A DNA stretch of 64,000 nucleotides from Acidobacteriota bacterium (lineage in GTDB: Bacteria > Pseudomonadota > Alphaproteobacteria > Caulobacterales > Hyphomonadaceae): assembly GCA_016712445.1 (NCBI GenBank), contig JADJRB010000001.1, forward strand, positions 744,001 through 808,000. Reading direction: 5' to 3'. A program made the position numbers and the translations under genes. The notes under the pieces were generated by a model. That model was given only the letters and a program-made list of their open reading frames with translations, was not told the DNA's origin and searched no databases. Below are positions 25,578-35,000 of this stretch, in pieces (positions within the stretch are counted from its first letter, which is position 1; each line of letters begins with the position of its first letter).

Positions 25578-26468
25578 TCAGGCGAAGCGCGGCGCGATCT
25601 TCAGGTCCCGCACCCAGCCGATCTTTTCCAGGAAAAGCAGCACGGTGCCGTTGTAATCCACGATGCGATTCCACACGCCCTTGCGCGGGCGGTGAAGCGC
25701 GCTCTGCGGCTCGTCATGGTGGTGGTCGTGGAAGGCCTCGCCGCCGGTCAGCAGTGCCATCAAATGGTCCGCCCAGACAGGCGTCTTCAGGTGGCCCAGC
25801 ACGTTGATGCCGTAAACGGTGGCGTGGAACTGGATCGCCCGGCCGATGATGACGCTGGCATGCAGCAGCGCCGTCAGTACCAGCGAGCCGCCGCAGGCCC
25901 AGACGATCAGGTAGATGATCGCCGGCACGACGAAGTGGATGACAAGGCTAAGTTGGTTGTAGAAACGGTCCATCCAGACAACGATCGGGTGCTTCTTCAG
26001 CCATAGCGGCATCGGACGCTCCACATCCTTCTGGTCGCGGAACAGGATCCAGCCGACCCAGGCCCAGCGCTTCGATTCAAACGGGTTGTGCGGATCGCCG
26101 GGGCCATCGGCAAAGCGGTGGTGCTGTGAGTGATAGTTCACCCAGTCGCGCACGCGGCCCTGCATCGCAATCATCAGGTTGATCATGGCCAGCACCTGCG
26201 CCGGCGGCGCCAGCACGCCGGCACGGTGCTGAAGGATGCGGTGCAGCGGGCCGATGCCCATGTTGCACCAGAAGACGGAGAACGCGATGACGCCGATAGC
26301 AAGCGGCACATACCACCAATGGAAGGTAAGTTCGGTGACGAAGATGCCGAGCAGGACCATGGTGGTGAAAAGGGCCACCCCGAGGACCGGATAGCCGAAG
26401 GCCGAGAAAAAGCTCGGCATGTCGAATGTCTTCCAGTTTTTCGGTATCGCGATCGAGCGCGGTATCAT
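25578..26468 (-). CDS. Acyl-CoA / fatty acid desaturase (membrane di-iron)
   Basis: 296 aa. The three histidine boxes of delta-9-type desaturases are present: HRILQH (H76 to H81), HSQHH (H113-H117) and HDHHH near residue 247. Four hydrophobic helices surround them (about 25-45, 52-70, 170-195 and 198-220). It introduces a double bond into saturated acyl chains at the inner membrane using O2 and an electron donor. The start is the first ATG with GAAAGGAAAG upstream. Confidence 0.93.
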   Translation of the reverse strand: MIPRSIAIPKNWKTFDMPSFFSAFGYPVLGVALFTTMVLLGIFVTELTFHWWYVPLAIGVIAFSVFWCNMGIGPLHRILQHRAGVLAPPAQVLAMINLMIAMQGRVRDWVNYHSQHHRFADGPGDPHNPFESKRWAWVGWILFRDQKDVERPMPLWLKKHPIVVWMDRFYNQLSLVIHFVVPAIIYLIVWACGGSLVLTALLHASVIIGRAIQFHATVYGINVLGHLKTPVWADHLMALLTGGEAFHDHHHDEPQSALHRPRKGVWNRIVDYNGTVLLFLEKIGWVRDLKIAPRFA

Positions 26469-26688
26469 GGCACGACTTTCCTTTCATCCGCCGGTTCTGG
26501 CTGGGTTCCCCTCCGGCGAAGTCTTCCTGTTCGCCGATTAATACCTGATTAAGACCTGCGCGCGGCCCGGCAAAGATGAAAATGCTTCGCAACTGCGAAC
26601 TTCGCGCAAGTGTGATGCCGGCGCCGCAAGGGTGGTGACGCCGCTGCTCCAGTCCGGCTAGATAAGCACGGGAGAAAGTGGGGCCAAG

Positions 26689-27903
26689 ATGTCTGATGCA
26701 AGCCGGGAAGAAGATGTCCGTTGGGTTCTTCGGGAGCTTGGCGTCGATACAGCAGCGACCCAAGACGAAGATATCCCGGCTTTGTGCCCCGTGCATGACG
26801 ACTGCTGGGAAAGTGGCGACCCGAACCTGCGGATCAACCTTCGAACACTGAGATACACCTGCGAACAAGGTAATGAAATCGGGGACGTTTGGACACTGCG
26901 GCCGACGATAGCTCGAAGAAAAGCGCAGCATGCGCTCGTTCCCTCCGGCCGATCGACCGCCGGAGACGAAAAAGCCGCGACAGAAGATATGGATCGCCCG
27001 AGCTACGTACCGGCGGTCAAAGCTCACAATCCCTTGCTCAAGACCGAGCGCAAAGTTCTGCAGTTGAAACCGGAGCAGAAGCTACCCTCACCCGAAGAAG
27101 TCCGCGCCGAAAACGAACGCCGCATCGAGGAAGTGCGCGCCGCCCGGGCCGAGCGGCGGCGCGGCGCCGGCGAGAAAGCCATCATAATCTTGCTCGCGCT
27201 TGTGTTTGTGGGCGCGGGGCTCATGGCCGCTGGGTTGTCCGGCTTTGCCAACTACAATGCCTTCGCCTCGACCGTGTCCGACCCTGCCCAGGGCCGGGTC
27301 TGGGGCGCCGCGGGCATTATCGCTGCCGTCATCTCTTTCGGCGGTTTCACCTTCGTCTACTGGCACGCGGCCAACAAGCGGATGTGGGAAAGCCTTCGCT
27401 CGCTGGTCTTCGCGCTGATCGGCGCCGGCGCCTCGATCCTCGGCACAGAAATCTATATCCACTCGAACAATCTCAGCGCCGCGGCCGAAGTGTCGAGCGC
27501 GGCCAGCAATCGCGATGTGCTTGAAACCCAGCTTGCCGACTGGCGCCGCCAGCTCGAAGGCATCCCGCCGGAAACCCGCTCGGTCGAGGGCCTAGAGGCC
27601 TACATCGCCGAAGTCGAGCGCGTCGGTCGCACGGAACAGAAGCCATACCGAGACGCCCAGAATGAACTCGGCCTCGCGAAACGCCGGGACGAACTGAACG
27701 CCAAGATCGAAGCGGCGAATGCCGAATTGCTGGGTCAGGGATCAGGCAACATCCTGCTGCAGGCCGAGCAGCGTGCCTCGCTGCCGAGTTGGCTGTTCGC
27801 AGTGCTGCTGGAACTGTTCTCGAGCCAGGCCACATCCATCGGGCTGGTCGCCCTGTTGATCATGGGCCGCCCGCGCCAAGCCAATCAGTCCGCCAGCGGA
27901 TAG
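26689..27903 (+). CDS. Membrane protein with N-terminal primase-like CHC2 zinc motif (unknown function)
   Basis: 404 aa, not recognised as a named family. Residues 33-66 read C33-P-V-H36 ... Y-x-C58-E-Q-G-N-E-I-G-D, strongly recalling the CHC2 zinc finger of DnaG-type primases (C-x2-H ... C-x2-C-x-x-x-G-D). The last Cys is replaced (G61); C39 might substitute. A charged linker is followed by helices at about 164-186, 205-225 and 237-255, a coiled coil (about 275-350) and a last helix (about 366-392). No polymerase or TOPRIM domain exists. It overlaps the convergent epmB by 19 bp at the 3' ends. Confidence 0.85.
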   Translation: MSDASREEDVRWVLRELGVDTAATQDEDIPALCPVHDDCWESGDPNLRINLRTLRYTCEQGNEIGDVWTLRPTIARRKAQHALVPSGRSTAGDEKAATEDMDRPSYVPAVKAHNPLLKTERKVLQLKPEQKLPSPEEVRAENERRIEEVRAARAERRRGAGEKAIIILLALVFVGAGLMAAGLSGFANYNAFASTVSDPAQGRVWGAAGIIAAVISFGGFTFVYWHAANKRMWESLRSLVFALIGAGASILGTEIYIHSNNLSAAAEVSSAASNRDVLETQLADWRRQLEGIPPETRSVEGLEAYIAEVERVGRTEQKPYRDAQNELGLAKRRDELNAKIEAANAELLGQGSGNILLQAEQRASLPSWLFAVLLELFSSQATSIGLVALLIMGRPRQANQSASG

Positions 27904-28922
27904 AATTCGCCGTCGCTGCCCCGCACTTCGAACCGGTCGCCGCGCTGCTCGACATCGGCCAGCGCGAGCGATGCCTTCGAGACCCCGCCCGGAATGTCGA
28001 ACACGTAATGAGGCACGGCCAGGCCGGATATGCTGTCGCGCAACCCCCGCACCAGCGCCTGGCCTTCCTCGACCGGCACGCGGAAGTGCGACGTGCCAGG
28101 CGCCGCATCCAGCTGGTGAAGGTAATAGGGTTTGATCCCGGCACTGAGGAAGGTCCGCATCAGGTCCGACAGTGCGCCTAGTGTATCATTGACCCCCCGC
28201 AGCAACACGGACTGCGACACGAGCGCGATACCCCGCGATGCCAGCAGGCGGCAGGCGGCGACCGCCTCCGGCGTGAACTCGCTCGCATGGTTTGCATGCA
28301 CGGCGACAAACACCGCCTTGCCGCCGCTCGCGAGGGCGTCGGCATAGACAGGCGTGATCCGGTCAGGCCGGGTTACCGGCATGCGGCTATGCCAGCGGAT
28401 GACCTTGACGTGCTCGATCTCCGAAAGCGACCGCGTCAGCTCCCTCGCGCGGGCGGCGGACAACATCATCGGATCGCCGCCCGTCAGGATGACCTCGAAG
28501 ATCTCCGGGTGCGCAGCGACATAGGCGAGGATATCGGCAAGCTCTGCCTTGGTCAGTGCGTCGCCCTTCTCCGGGCCCACCATTTCGCGCCGGAAGCAGA
28601 AGCGGCAGTAGACCGGGCAGGTCGACGCCGCCTTGATCAGCACACGGTCGCGGTAGCGGTGCACGAGACCCGGCAGCGGCGAATGCCGTCCGTCGCCGAT
28701 CGGGTCGGCGGCCTCGCCCGGCAGGACGCGCAATTCCTCTGCTGACGGAACATACTGCCGGCGAAGCGGATCCGCGTCGCCGGGTCCGATGCGCCGCGCA
28801 ATCGCTTCCGGCAGCGCGATGGCATAGGCTCGGGCCACGTCTGCCAGCCGTTCGGCCTGCGCCTCGGCGATCAGGCCTGCGGCCTTCAGGTCTGCGACGG
28901 TACGGAGTGTGGCGACAGTCAT
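27885..28922 (-). CDS. epmB: EF-P-lysine 2,3-aminomutase (radical SAM, EpmB)
   Basis: 345 aa. The radical SAM motif C102-P-V-Y-C106-R-F-C109 is present, with ILTGGDPMMLSAARA for SAM binding and GIALVSQSVLLRGVND typical of the KamA family. EpmB isomerises alpha-lysine to (R)-beta-lysine for EF-P modification. It is next to epmA (4-bp overlap) and two genes from efp, and with no lysine-degradation genes nearby the EF-P assignment is favoured over lysine fermentation. Confidence 0.92.
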   Translation of the reverse strand: MTVATLRTVADLKAAGLIAEAQAERLADVARAYAIALPEAIARRIGPGDADPLRRQYVPSAEELRVLPGEAADPIGDGRHSPLPGLVHRYRDRVLIKAASTCPVYCRFCFRREMVGPEKGDALTKAELADILAYVAAHPEIFEVILTGGDPMMLSAARARELTRSLSEIEHVKVIRWHSRMPVTRPDRITPVYADALASGGKAVFVAVHANHASEFTPEAVAACRLLASRGIALVSQSVLLRGVNDTLGALSDLMRTFLSAGIKPYYLHQLDAAPGTSHFRVPVEEGQALVRGLRDSISGLAVPHYVFDIPGGVSKASLALADVEQRGDRFEVRGSDGEFYPLAD

Positions 28923-29962
28923 GCCCGCTCCTCTACAGGAGGCGGCGTCCAGAGGACATCCGAAATCTGCGCGGCCCCCGTCGCCAGCATCACCAGCCGG
29001 TCGAACCCGAGCGCCACGCCGCTTGCCTCCGGCATAGCGGCCACCGCAGCAATGAACGCCTCGTCGAGCGGATAGCGCTCGCCGTAGACATCCTCTTTCA
29101 AGTCCATCTCGTACGCCTGGCGCGCTCGCAGCATGGCCGCGTCGGTCAGTTCGCGATAGCCGTTCGCGAGTTCGACCCCACAGGCATAGAGCTCGAACCG
29201 CTCGGCGTAGCGCGGATCGTCCGGGTCCGGACGGGACAGCGCCGCCTCGCTGGCCGGGTATCGGTGGAGGAAGGTCAGCCGCCCCTGCCCGAGCTTCGGC
29301 TCGATCCGCGTCACGAGAACAGCGGAATAGACGTCCGTCCAGCTCGCGCCGTCCGGCGTATTCACGCCGGCCGTCCGTGCCTTGGCTGCAAGGCCGGCCG
29401 AATCGTCCAGCAAAGGCTCGAGATCGATGCCGGCGTAGCGCACAAAGGCCTCCGCCACCGTCAGGAATTCCGGCGCCGCAAACGGGTCACAGCAGGCGCC
29501 TTTCCAGATAAGCGTGCGGGTTCCTGCGGCCTCCGCAGCGAGCTGGCACAGCCGTGCCGCATCCCGCATGACCTCCTCGATGCCTTCGCCTGCCCGGTAC
29601 CATTCCAGCATCGTGAATTCGGGCGAATGACGCGGCCCGGTCTCGCGGTTCCGGAAAGCACGGGCGAAGTCGAAAATGCGCGTCTCACCGGCGGCGAGCA
29701 GCTTCTTCATCGCAAATTCGGGCGAGGTGTGCAGGTAAAGCGGCGTCGCCCCGCCGTTCTCGGCCACAAACCGCGTTTCAAAGGCGTGCAGGTGCGCTTC
29801 ATTGCCCGGTGAGCGCTGCAGCTGGCCACATTCCGTCTCGGTGAAGCCTTCTGACGCGAACCAGGCGCGCATCGATGCCTTGACCGCACCGCGTGCCTGC
29901 AGGAAGGGGCGGCGACGGGCATGGGCAGCGGGCGACCACCAGGGCGGGTTGTCGGGGGTCAT
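28919..29962 (-). CDS. epmA: EF-P lysyltransferase (EpmA/GenX)
   Basis: 347 aa from ATG 29962. It is a class II lysyl-tRNA synthetase catalytic core without the tRNA-binding domain, as in EpmA. Motif 2 is FRNRETGPRHSPEFTMLEWY and motif 3 is GVALGFDRLVML; ELANGYRELTDA is also characteristic. It activates beta-lysine and attaches it to the EF-P lysine. The gene overlaps epmB by 4 bp and is divergent from efp (112 bp gap). Confidence 0.95.
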   Translation of the reverse strand: MTPDNPPWWSPAAHARRRPFLQARGAVKASMRAWFASEGFTETECGQLQRSPGNEAHLHAFETRFVAENGGATPLYLHTSPEFAMKKLLAAGETRIFDFARAFRNRETGPRHSPEFTMLEWYRAGEGIEEVMRDAARLCQLAAEAAGTRTLIWKGACCDPFAAPEFLTVAEAFVRYAGIDLEPLLDDSAGLAAKARTAGVNTPDGASWTDVYSAVLVTRIEPKLGQGRLTFLHRYPASEAALSRPDPDDPRYAERFELYACGVELANGYRELTDAAMLRARQAYEMDLKEDVYGERYPLDEAFIAAVAAMPEASGVALGFDRLVMLATGAAQISDVLWTPPPVEERA

Positions 29963-30074
29963 CGGGCTCCGGCGGGGCAGGATCAAAGCGGGCCAAAGAC
30001 CCATCCGGCGCTGGCCAAACGGCGCGGAGGCGGTATATAGCGGCGCTTTCGCCCTCGCAACTCAGGAACGACCC

Positions 30075-30647
30075 ATGGCCGTTGAAATCGCTGCGGATAT
30101 CCGCAAAGGCAACATCATCGAACACACCGACGGCCAGCTTTACGTTGTGCTCAAGGCCGAATCCTTCCGTCCCGGCAAAGGTACGCCGACCACGACGATC
30201 GACATGCGCCGCATCTCGGACGGCATCAAGATCTCGAATACTTACAAGACGTCCGACAAGGTCGAGAAGGCCTATGTCGAGGAAGTCGACCACACCTACC
30301 TGTACATGGAAGGCGAGAACTACGTCTTCATGAACTCAGGCAACTATGAGCAGGTGGTCGTGCCGGCAGCCATGGTCGGCGACGGCGCCCAGTACCTTCA
30401 GGAAAACATGACGGTCATCCTGCAGATGTTCAACGGCGAGGCCGTCTCGGTCACCCTGCCCGCCCGCATCACCGCGGAAATCGTGGAAACCGAACCGGTG
30501 GTCAAAGGACAGACGGCGTCGGGTTCCTACAAGCCCGCCAAGCTCGACAACGGCGCCCGCATCATGGTGCCGGCCCACGTCGGTGTGGGCACCCGCGTTG
30601 TGGTGAACACCGAGGATGGCAGCTACATGGAACGCGCCAAGGACTGA
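30075..30647 (+). CDS. efp: Elongation factor P
   Basis: 190 aa, the normal length, with three beta-barrel domains. The modified loop is RPGKGTP with K35, the site of beta-lysylation, and the C-terminal domain includes ITAEIVETEPVVKGQTA and MVPAHVGVGTRVVVNTEDGSYMERA. It rescues ribosomes at polyproline stretches. It is divergent from epmA-epmB, which modify it, so the complete module is in about 2.8 kb. Confidence 0.97.
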   Translation: MAVEIAADIRKGNIIEHTDGQLYVVLKAESFRPGKGTPTTTIDMRRISDGIKISNTYKTSDKVEKAYVEEVDHTYLYMEGENYVFMNSGNYEQVVVPAAMVGDGAQYLQENMTVILQMFNGEAVSVTLPARITAEIVETEPVVKGQTASGSYKPAKLDNGARIMVPAHVGVGTRVVVNTEDGSYMERAKD

Positions 30648-30740
30648 GCAACCGCTGCAGTTGCACGGGAACCAACGCCGCCGGCCGCGCATAGATAGCG
30701 TGGAAACCAACGTGTTTCCGATCCAATACGAACAGACTTG

Positions 30741-30765
30741 GGCCAGCGTCTGCCCGGCGCTGGCC
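30741..30765 (+). terminator. Stem-loop downstream of efp
   Basis: GGCCAGCG and CGCTGGCC form an 8-bp perfect stem with a 9-nt loop, about 95 bp after the efp stop, followed by AACTTTCC. A T run is lacking. The rest of 30648-30888 shows no recognisable gene. Confidence 0.4.
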
Positions 30766-30888
30766 AACTTTCCGCCGTCTGCTGCCCAACTACGTATTCT
30801 TAACCACGCAGGCGCAATGATTTACTCTAAGGAAGCGCGCCGGCCCCCGCCTCAATCTTCGACGCGCATCCCGAACCAGGCCAGACGG

Positions 30889-31227
30889 ATGTCCGATCAC
30901 GAGCCAGACGCCAATCGCCGAACGCCGCGCCAGCGCGCGCTGAAGGGCGCACGGATCATCTGCGCGGGCGACAAGACCTATGACGTCACCATCCGCGATA
31001 TTTCCGAAGGTGGCGTCCGGTTGAAGCTTGGCTCACCCTTTGTGGTCCCGGAGAGCTTCGTCCTTGTCATTCTCAATCCGAACACTGGCAAGTCTGAAAA
31101 GCGCACCTGTGAGACCCGGTGGCAACGGGGCGACCAGGTTGGCGCACAATTCGTCGCTCCCGGCCCCGAAAAGCCATCCGCGCCGATCACCCCTGTAAAC
31201 CTGCGCCGCACGGCCGGTCCAGGCTGA
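30889..31227 (+). CDS. PilZ-domain protein
   Basis: 112 aa from ATG 30889; another in-frame ATG lies at 30817. The PilZ pattern is visible: RRTPRQRALKGARI with basic residues for cyclic-di-GMP phosphates, and VTIRDISEGGVRLKLGSPF with the D-x-S-x-x-G core. The N-terminus is slightly divergent from the canonical R-x-x-x-R, so c-di-GMP binding is probable but not certain. There is no other domain. It lies 102 bp upstream of an OmpR-type regulator. Confidence 0.83.
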   Translation: MSDHEPDANRRTPRQRALKGARIICAGDKTYDVTIRDISEGGVRLKLGSPFVVPESFVLVILNPNTGKSEKRTCETRWQRGDQVGAQFVAPGPEKPSAPITPVNLRRTAGPG

Positions 31228-31329
31228 ACCGCTCCCACGGCCATCCGCAATTGATCCCACCTCCCGTTAAGCTCTAAATGGCGCGCCACCGAACATGGCC
31301 TGCCGCCGAAATCGCCAGAAGAGGCACGC

Positions 31330-32034
31330 TTGCAGATATTCCTCGTAGAAGACGACGCAGACCTGATCGAAACCATCCAGCTTGGCTGGCCGGATCACCA
31401 AGACCATATCGAAGCTTTCAAGGATTTCGCCAGTTTCAAGCCCGTGCTGTTTTCGGGCGGGCTGTCTGCGGCAGACTGCGTGATCCTCGACATGAAACTG
31501 CCTGACGCGTCGGGCACGCAGATCATCGCCGAGATCCGCCGCCTCAGCGACATCCCGATCATCGTATTGTCCGGCTGGGGCGAAACCGAATTTCGCGCCG
31601 ACCTGATCAATCGCGGCATCGACGACTATGTTCTCAAGCCGCTCAGTCTCAAGGAACTGCACGCCCGCGTCGCGCGGCTAGTGCGCCGCACGGCAGCTCC
31701 GGCCGCGGAGGACCTCGCGCCGACGCATATCAGCTCCATCACCTTCGACAAGTCGCGCCGCATGCTGCGCCTCGGCGCCGGCCAGATTGACCTGACCCAC
31801 GCCGAATTCCTGTTGCTGGGCGCGCTCGTTGACGCTGGCGGCTGCGTGGTCGCACGCGAGGAGCTATACCTGAAAGCGTTCGGCCGATCTTACCGTGAAG
31901 GCGAGAAAGTGCTCGAGACCTATATCAGCCGCCTGCGGAGCAAGCTGGCTCAGCTGGAAGCATCGGCCGGCGACACGGTCCAGACCGCACGCGGCGCCGG
32001 CTACCGCCTCATCGCTCAGGCGCCGCCGCTCTGA
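31330..32034 (+). CDS. OmpR-family response regulator
   Basis: 234 aa. The receiver domain (1-118) has the acidic pair in FLVEDDADL, phospho-acceptor D54 in VILDMKLPD and the K in VLKPLSL. The C-terminal winged helix (about 133-228) includes LTHAEFLLLGALVDAGGCVVAREELY and LETYISRLRSKLAQLEA. The start is a TTG with AGAAGAGG upstream; no in-frame ATG or GTG is nearby. The stop overlaps the convergent hybrid kinase gene by 19 bp, so the two probably form a pair. Confidence 0.9.
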   Translation: MQIFLVEDDADLIETIQLGWPDHQDHIEAFKDFASFKPVLFSGGLSAADCVILDMKLPDASGTQIIAEIRRLSDIPIIVLSGWGETEFRADLINRGIDDYVLKPLSLKELHARVARLVRRTAAPAAEDLAPTHISSITFDKSRRMLRLGAGQIDLTHAEFLLLGALVDAGGCVVAREELYLKAFGRSYREGEKVLETYISRLRSKLAQLEASAGDTVQTARGAGYRLIAQAPPL

Positions 32035-35000
32035 ACCGCGCGCTGGCGGGAAGCGGCCTGACGGTCAAGCATCGCGCGCAGCCGTACGGCGAGCTCGGCC
32101 TTCCGGTAGGGCTTCGGCAGGAGCTCAATATCGGTCGCAAGGCGCCCGTCGCGCGCCACGAGTTCGCGCGGATACCCTGAAGAATACAGCATCTCGATGT
32201 CGGGCCACAGGCGCCGCGCCACCTTCAGAAGCTCGCGCACGTCCGCCGTCCCGGGCATGATGAGGTCTGAAAAGATCAGGTCGAACGCGGTCCCTTCGCT
32301 CACGCGTTCAATCGCAGCGTCCGCGCTCTCGCACGCGGTCACGCGGTAGCCGAGCGAAACGAGCACACGCTCGACATGCTCGCGCACACCTGGCTCATCT
32401 TCAACGAGCAGGATATGCTCGCCGCGCCCCATGGGCGCATCGACCGGCGGCGGCGGCGCAGGCAACTGCACCTTGGCTGTCTCCGGGAACAACAATGTCA
32501 CCTGCGTACCGCGGCCCGGCTGGGAAGCAATCTGCAAGGTGCCGCCGGATTGCTCCATGAAGCCGAAAGCCATGCTGAGGCCGAGCCCAAGCCCCTTGCC
32601 CACCTGTTTCGTCGTGAAGAACGGATCGAGGCAGCGGCGCAGCGTCTCGTCATCCATGCCGTCGCCCGTGTCCGATATTGTCAGCGCCGCCTGCGCCCGC
32701 CCGCCGGTCCGGTCGACATGCGTGTGGAACGTCAACACACCGCCGTCGCGCATGGCGTCGCGCGCATTCACGGCGAGATTTAGCAGGACCAGTTCAAGCT
32801 GGGCCGGGTCGCTCTCGATCCGGGCTCCACCTGATTCAAGTTTCATCTCGATACGGATGTTCGACCGGAAGGTTCGCCGGAACAGTTCCGCGCTGCGCGT
32901 GACCTGATCATCCAGTTCGAGTACGACCGGCTTCAGCGGGATACGCCGCGCAAAGGCAAGCAGCCGGCCGGTCAGGTCCCTGCCCCGTTCGGCGGCGGCG
33001 AAGACGAGCTCCAGCAGGCGCCGCTCGCGGGGATCTTCCACGCGCTCCAGCAAGGTCTCGGCATTTCCGGTAATCACCATCAGGAGATTGTTGAAATCAT
33101 GCGCGACGCCGCCGGTGATCTGGCCGAGCGCTTCCAGCTTCTCGGCCTGCACCAGGCGGGCCTCCGCCAGCTTCTGGTTGGTCATGTCAACCATGCTGCC
33201 CACGATCCGTTCGGCCATACCGCTGGCGTCCCGCGAGATGAAGCCCCGATCAAACACATAGCGCACATTGCCGTCATCCCGCAGGAACCGGTACTCATCC
33301 GTCCAGGCGTCTGCGGCCGAGGCGGCCGCGCCATAGAATCCTTCGATCACACGGGCCCGGTCATCCGGATGCAGACGGTTCAGCCAGGACGAGGGAGCAT
33401 CCGTCAGCGGCGCCTGCGCGTTGCCCGCCAGCTTTCGGAAGTTGTCGTTCCAGGTGATCTGCGACTTGCGCAAGTCATAGTCCCAGACAACGTCATGGGT
33501 GGAGCGGGCGAGCAACTGGAATCGCTCTTCATTGGCGCGCGCCAACGCTTCGGCCGCGTCCCGCTCGGACATGTCGCGCACCACAGCCACCCAGTGGGTG
33601 ACCTTGCCGGTGAGGCCCTTCACCGGCACCAGGTCGATTTCTGCCGGAACGATCCGCCCGTCGCGTGCAAACAGACGGATGTCCGAGCGCAGCGAAACCG
33701 GGTTCGCGATCGCCGTCACCAGCACATCCAGCGGCACCCCGGGCGCCGCTTCCAGCATCACGGTCGATATCGGCTGGCCGAGCACATCCTCGAGCGCCAT
33801 GCCGGTGATCCGCAGGAAGGATGGGTTGACGTACACGATCGGCGCGTCGGCGCCGGCGGTCCCGGACGCGGCCTCGAATATCAGCACGACATCGTTCAGC
33901 CGGCTGATCGACTGGTCGAGCAGGTGCAGCCGGTTGTCGCGTTCGACCTGGCGTGTGACGTCCTGGACAACGCCCGTCAACACACGCCCATCCGGCGCGT
34001 CCGTGATCTCTCCGATCCCGCGCACGTGGATCACCTTCCCATCGGGCCGTACCGCGCGGTGGGCAAATTCGAACACAAGCTCCCCGGACCGCGCGAAGGC
34101 CCGGTAATTCTCGGTCATCGCTTCGCGGTCGTCAGGATGGACCAGCGCCGCGTAGGCATCGAACGAGCCGCCGAAGTCGGCTTCCGCGACGCCGTACATG
34201 TCGAGCACTTCAGGCGACCAGACCAGACGTCCGGTCTCGAGACCGAACTTCCAGGCGCCCATGCGGATCAGCCGCTGCGCGGTGCGCAGGTTGGCATTCT
34301 GCTCGGCAAGGCGCGCCATGGCCGACCGCAGGTCCATGGTGGTGCGAAGGTAAGGCAGGTCGTGTCTGGGAAATGCGCGGCGGGCCTGTTCGATGATCTC
34401 GAAACTGGTGCCCCGGGCCGCCGCCCCGGCGATGATCGTCGTCACATCCTCGAGCGTGCACATGACATAGCTGATCGTGCCATCGGCGGCCTTCACAGGC
34501 GTATTGACGGCGATCCACAGCCGGTGTCCCGCATCATTCGCGTCACCGCTGCGCACCGGCACCGGATAATAGAGCACGCCCGGCTGGTCCGGCTCGCCCG
34601 TGTCGATCACCTGCTGGAGCGAGGCGCGCAGTTGCAGCAACGAAACAGCCTGCGGCGTCTCGCCGGAATCCGGCAGAGCCTCGAACAAGGGCCGGCCAAG
34701 GAAAGCGGCTTTTTCAACCCGCGCGGCGTCGAGCAGGGCGTCGCTCACCGCCAGCACGGTCCAGTCGCCCGGCGACAGGACCAGCATGTTGCCGGGCACC
34801 GCACTGAAGAGGCGTTCGAACTGCGCGGCGGCGGCCTCCGCGACACTTCGCAGGCTCGCCTCCCGGGCCAGCAGCGTCTCGCGGGCCTGCTCGGCCTGAA
34901 CCGCCAGCGTGATGTCGCGCACCGACACAAGACGCGCGCGCCGGCCTTGCCAGTCCACTGAGCGTGCCACGACATGCACGAACAGCAGCTCGCCGGATTT

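Noticed and set aside
33099..34961. A 620-codon ORF on the plus strand opposite the hybrid kinase
   Set aside because: Antisense shadow of the PAS and kinase domains; its Arg- and His-rich composition is not protein-like.
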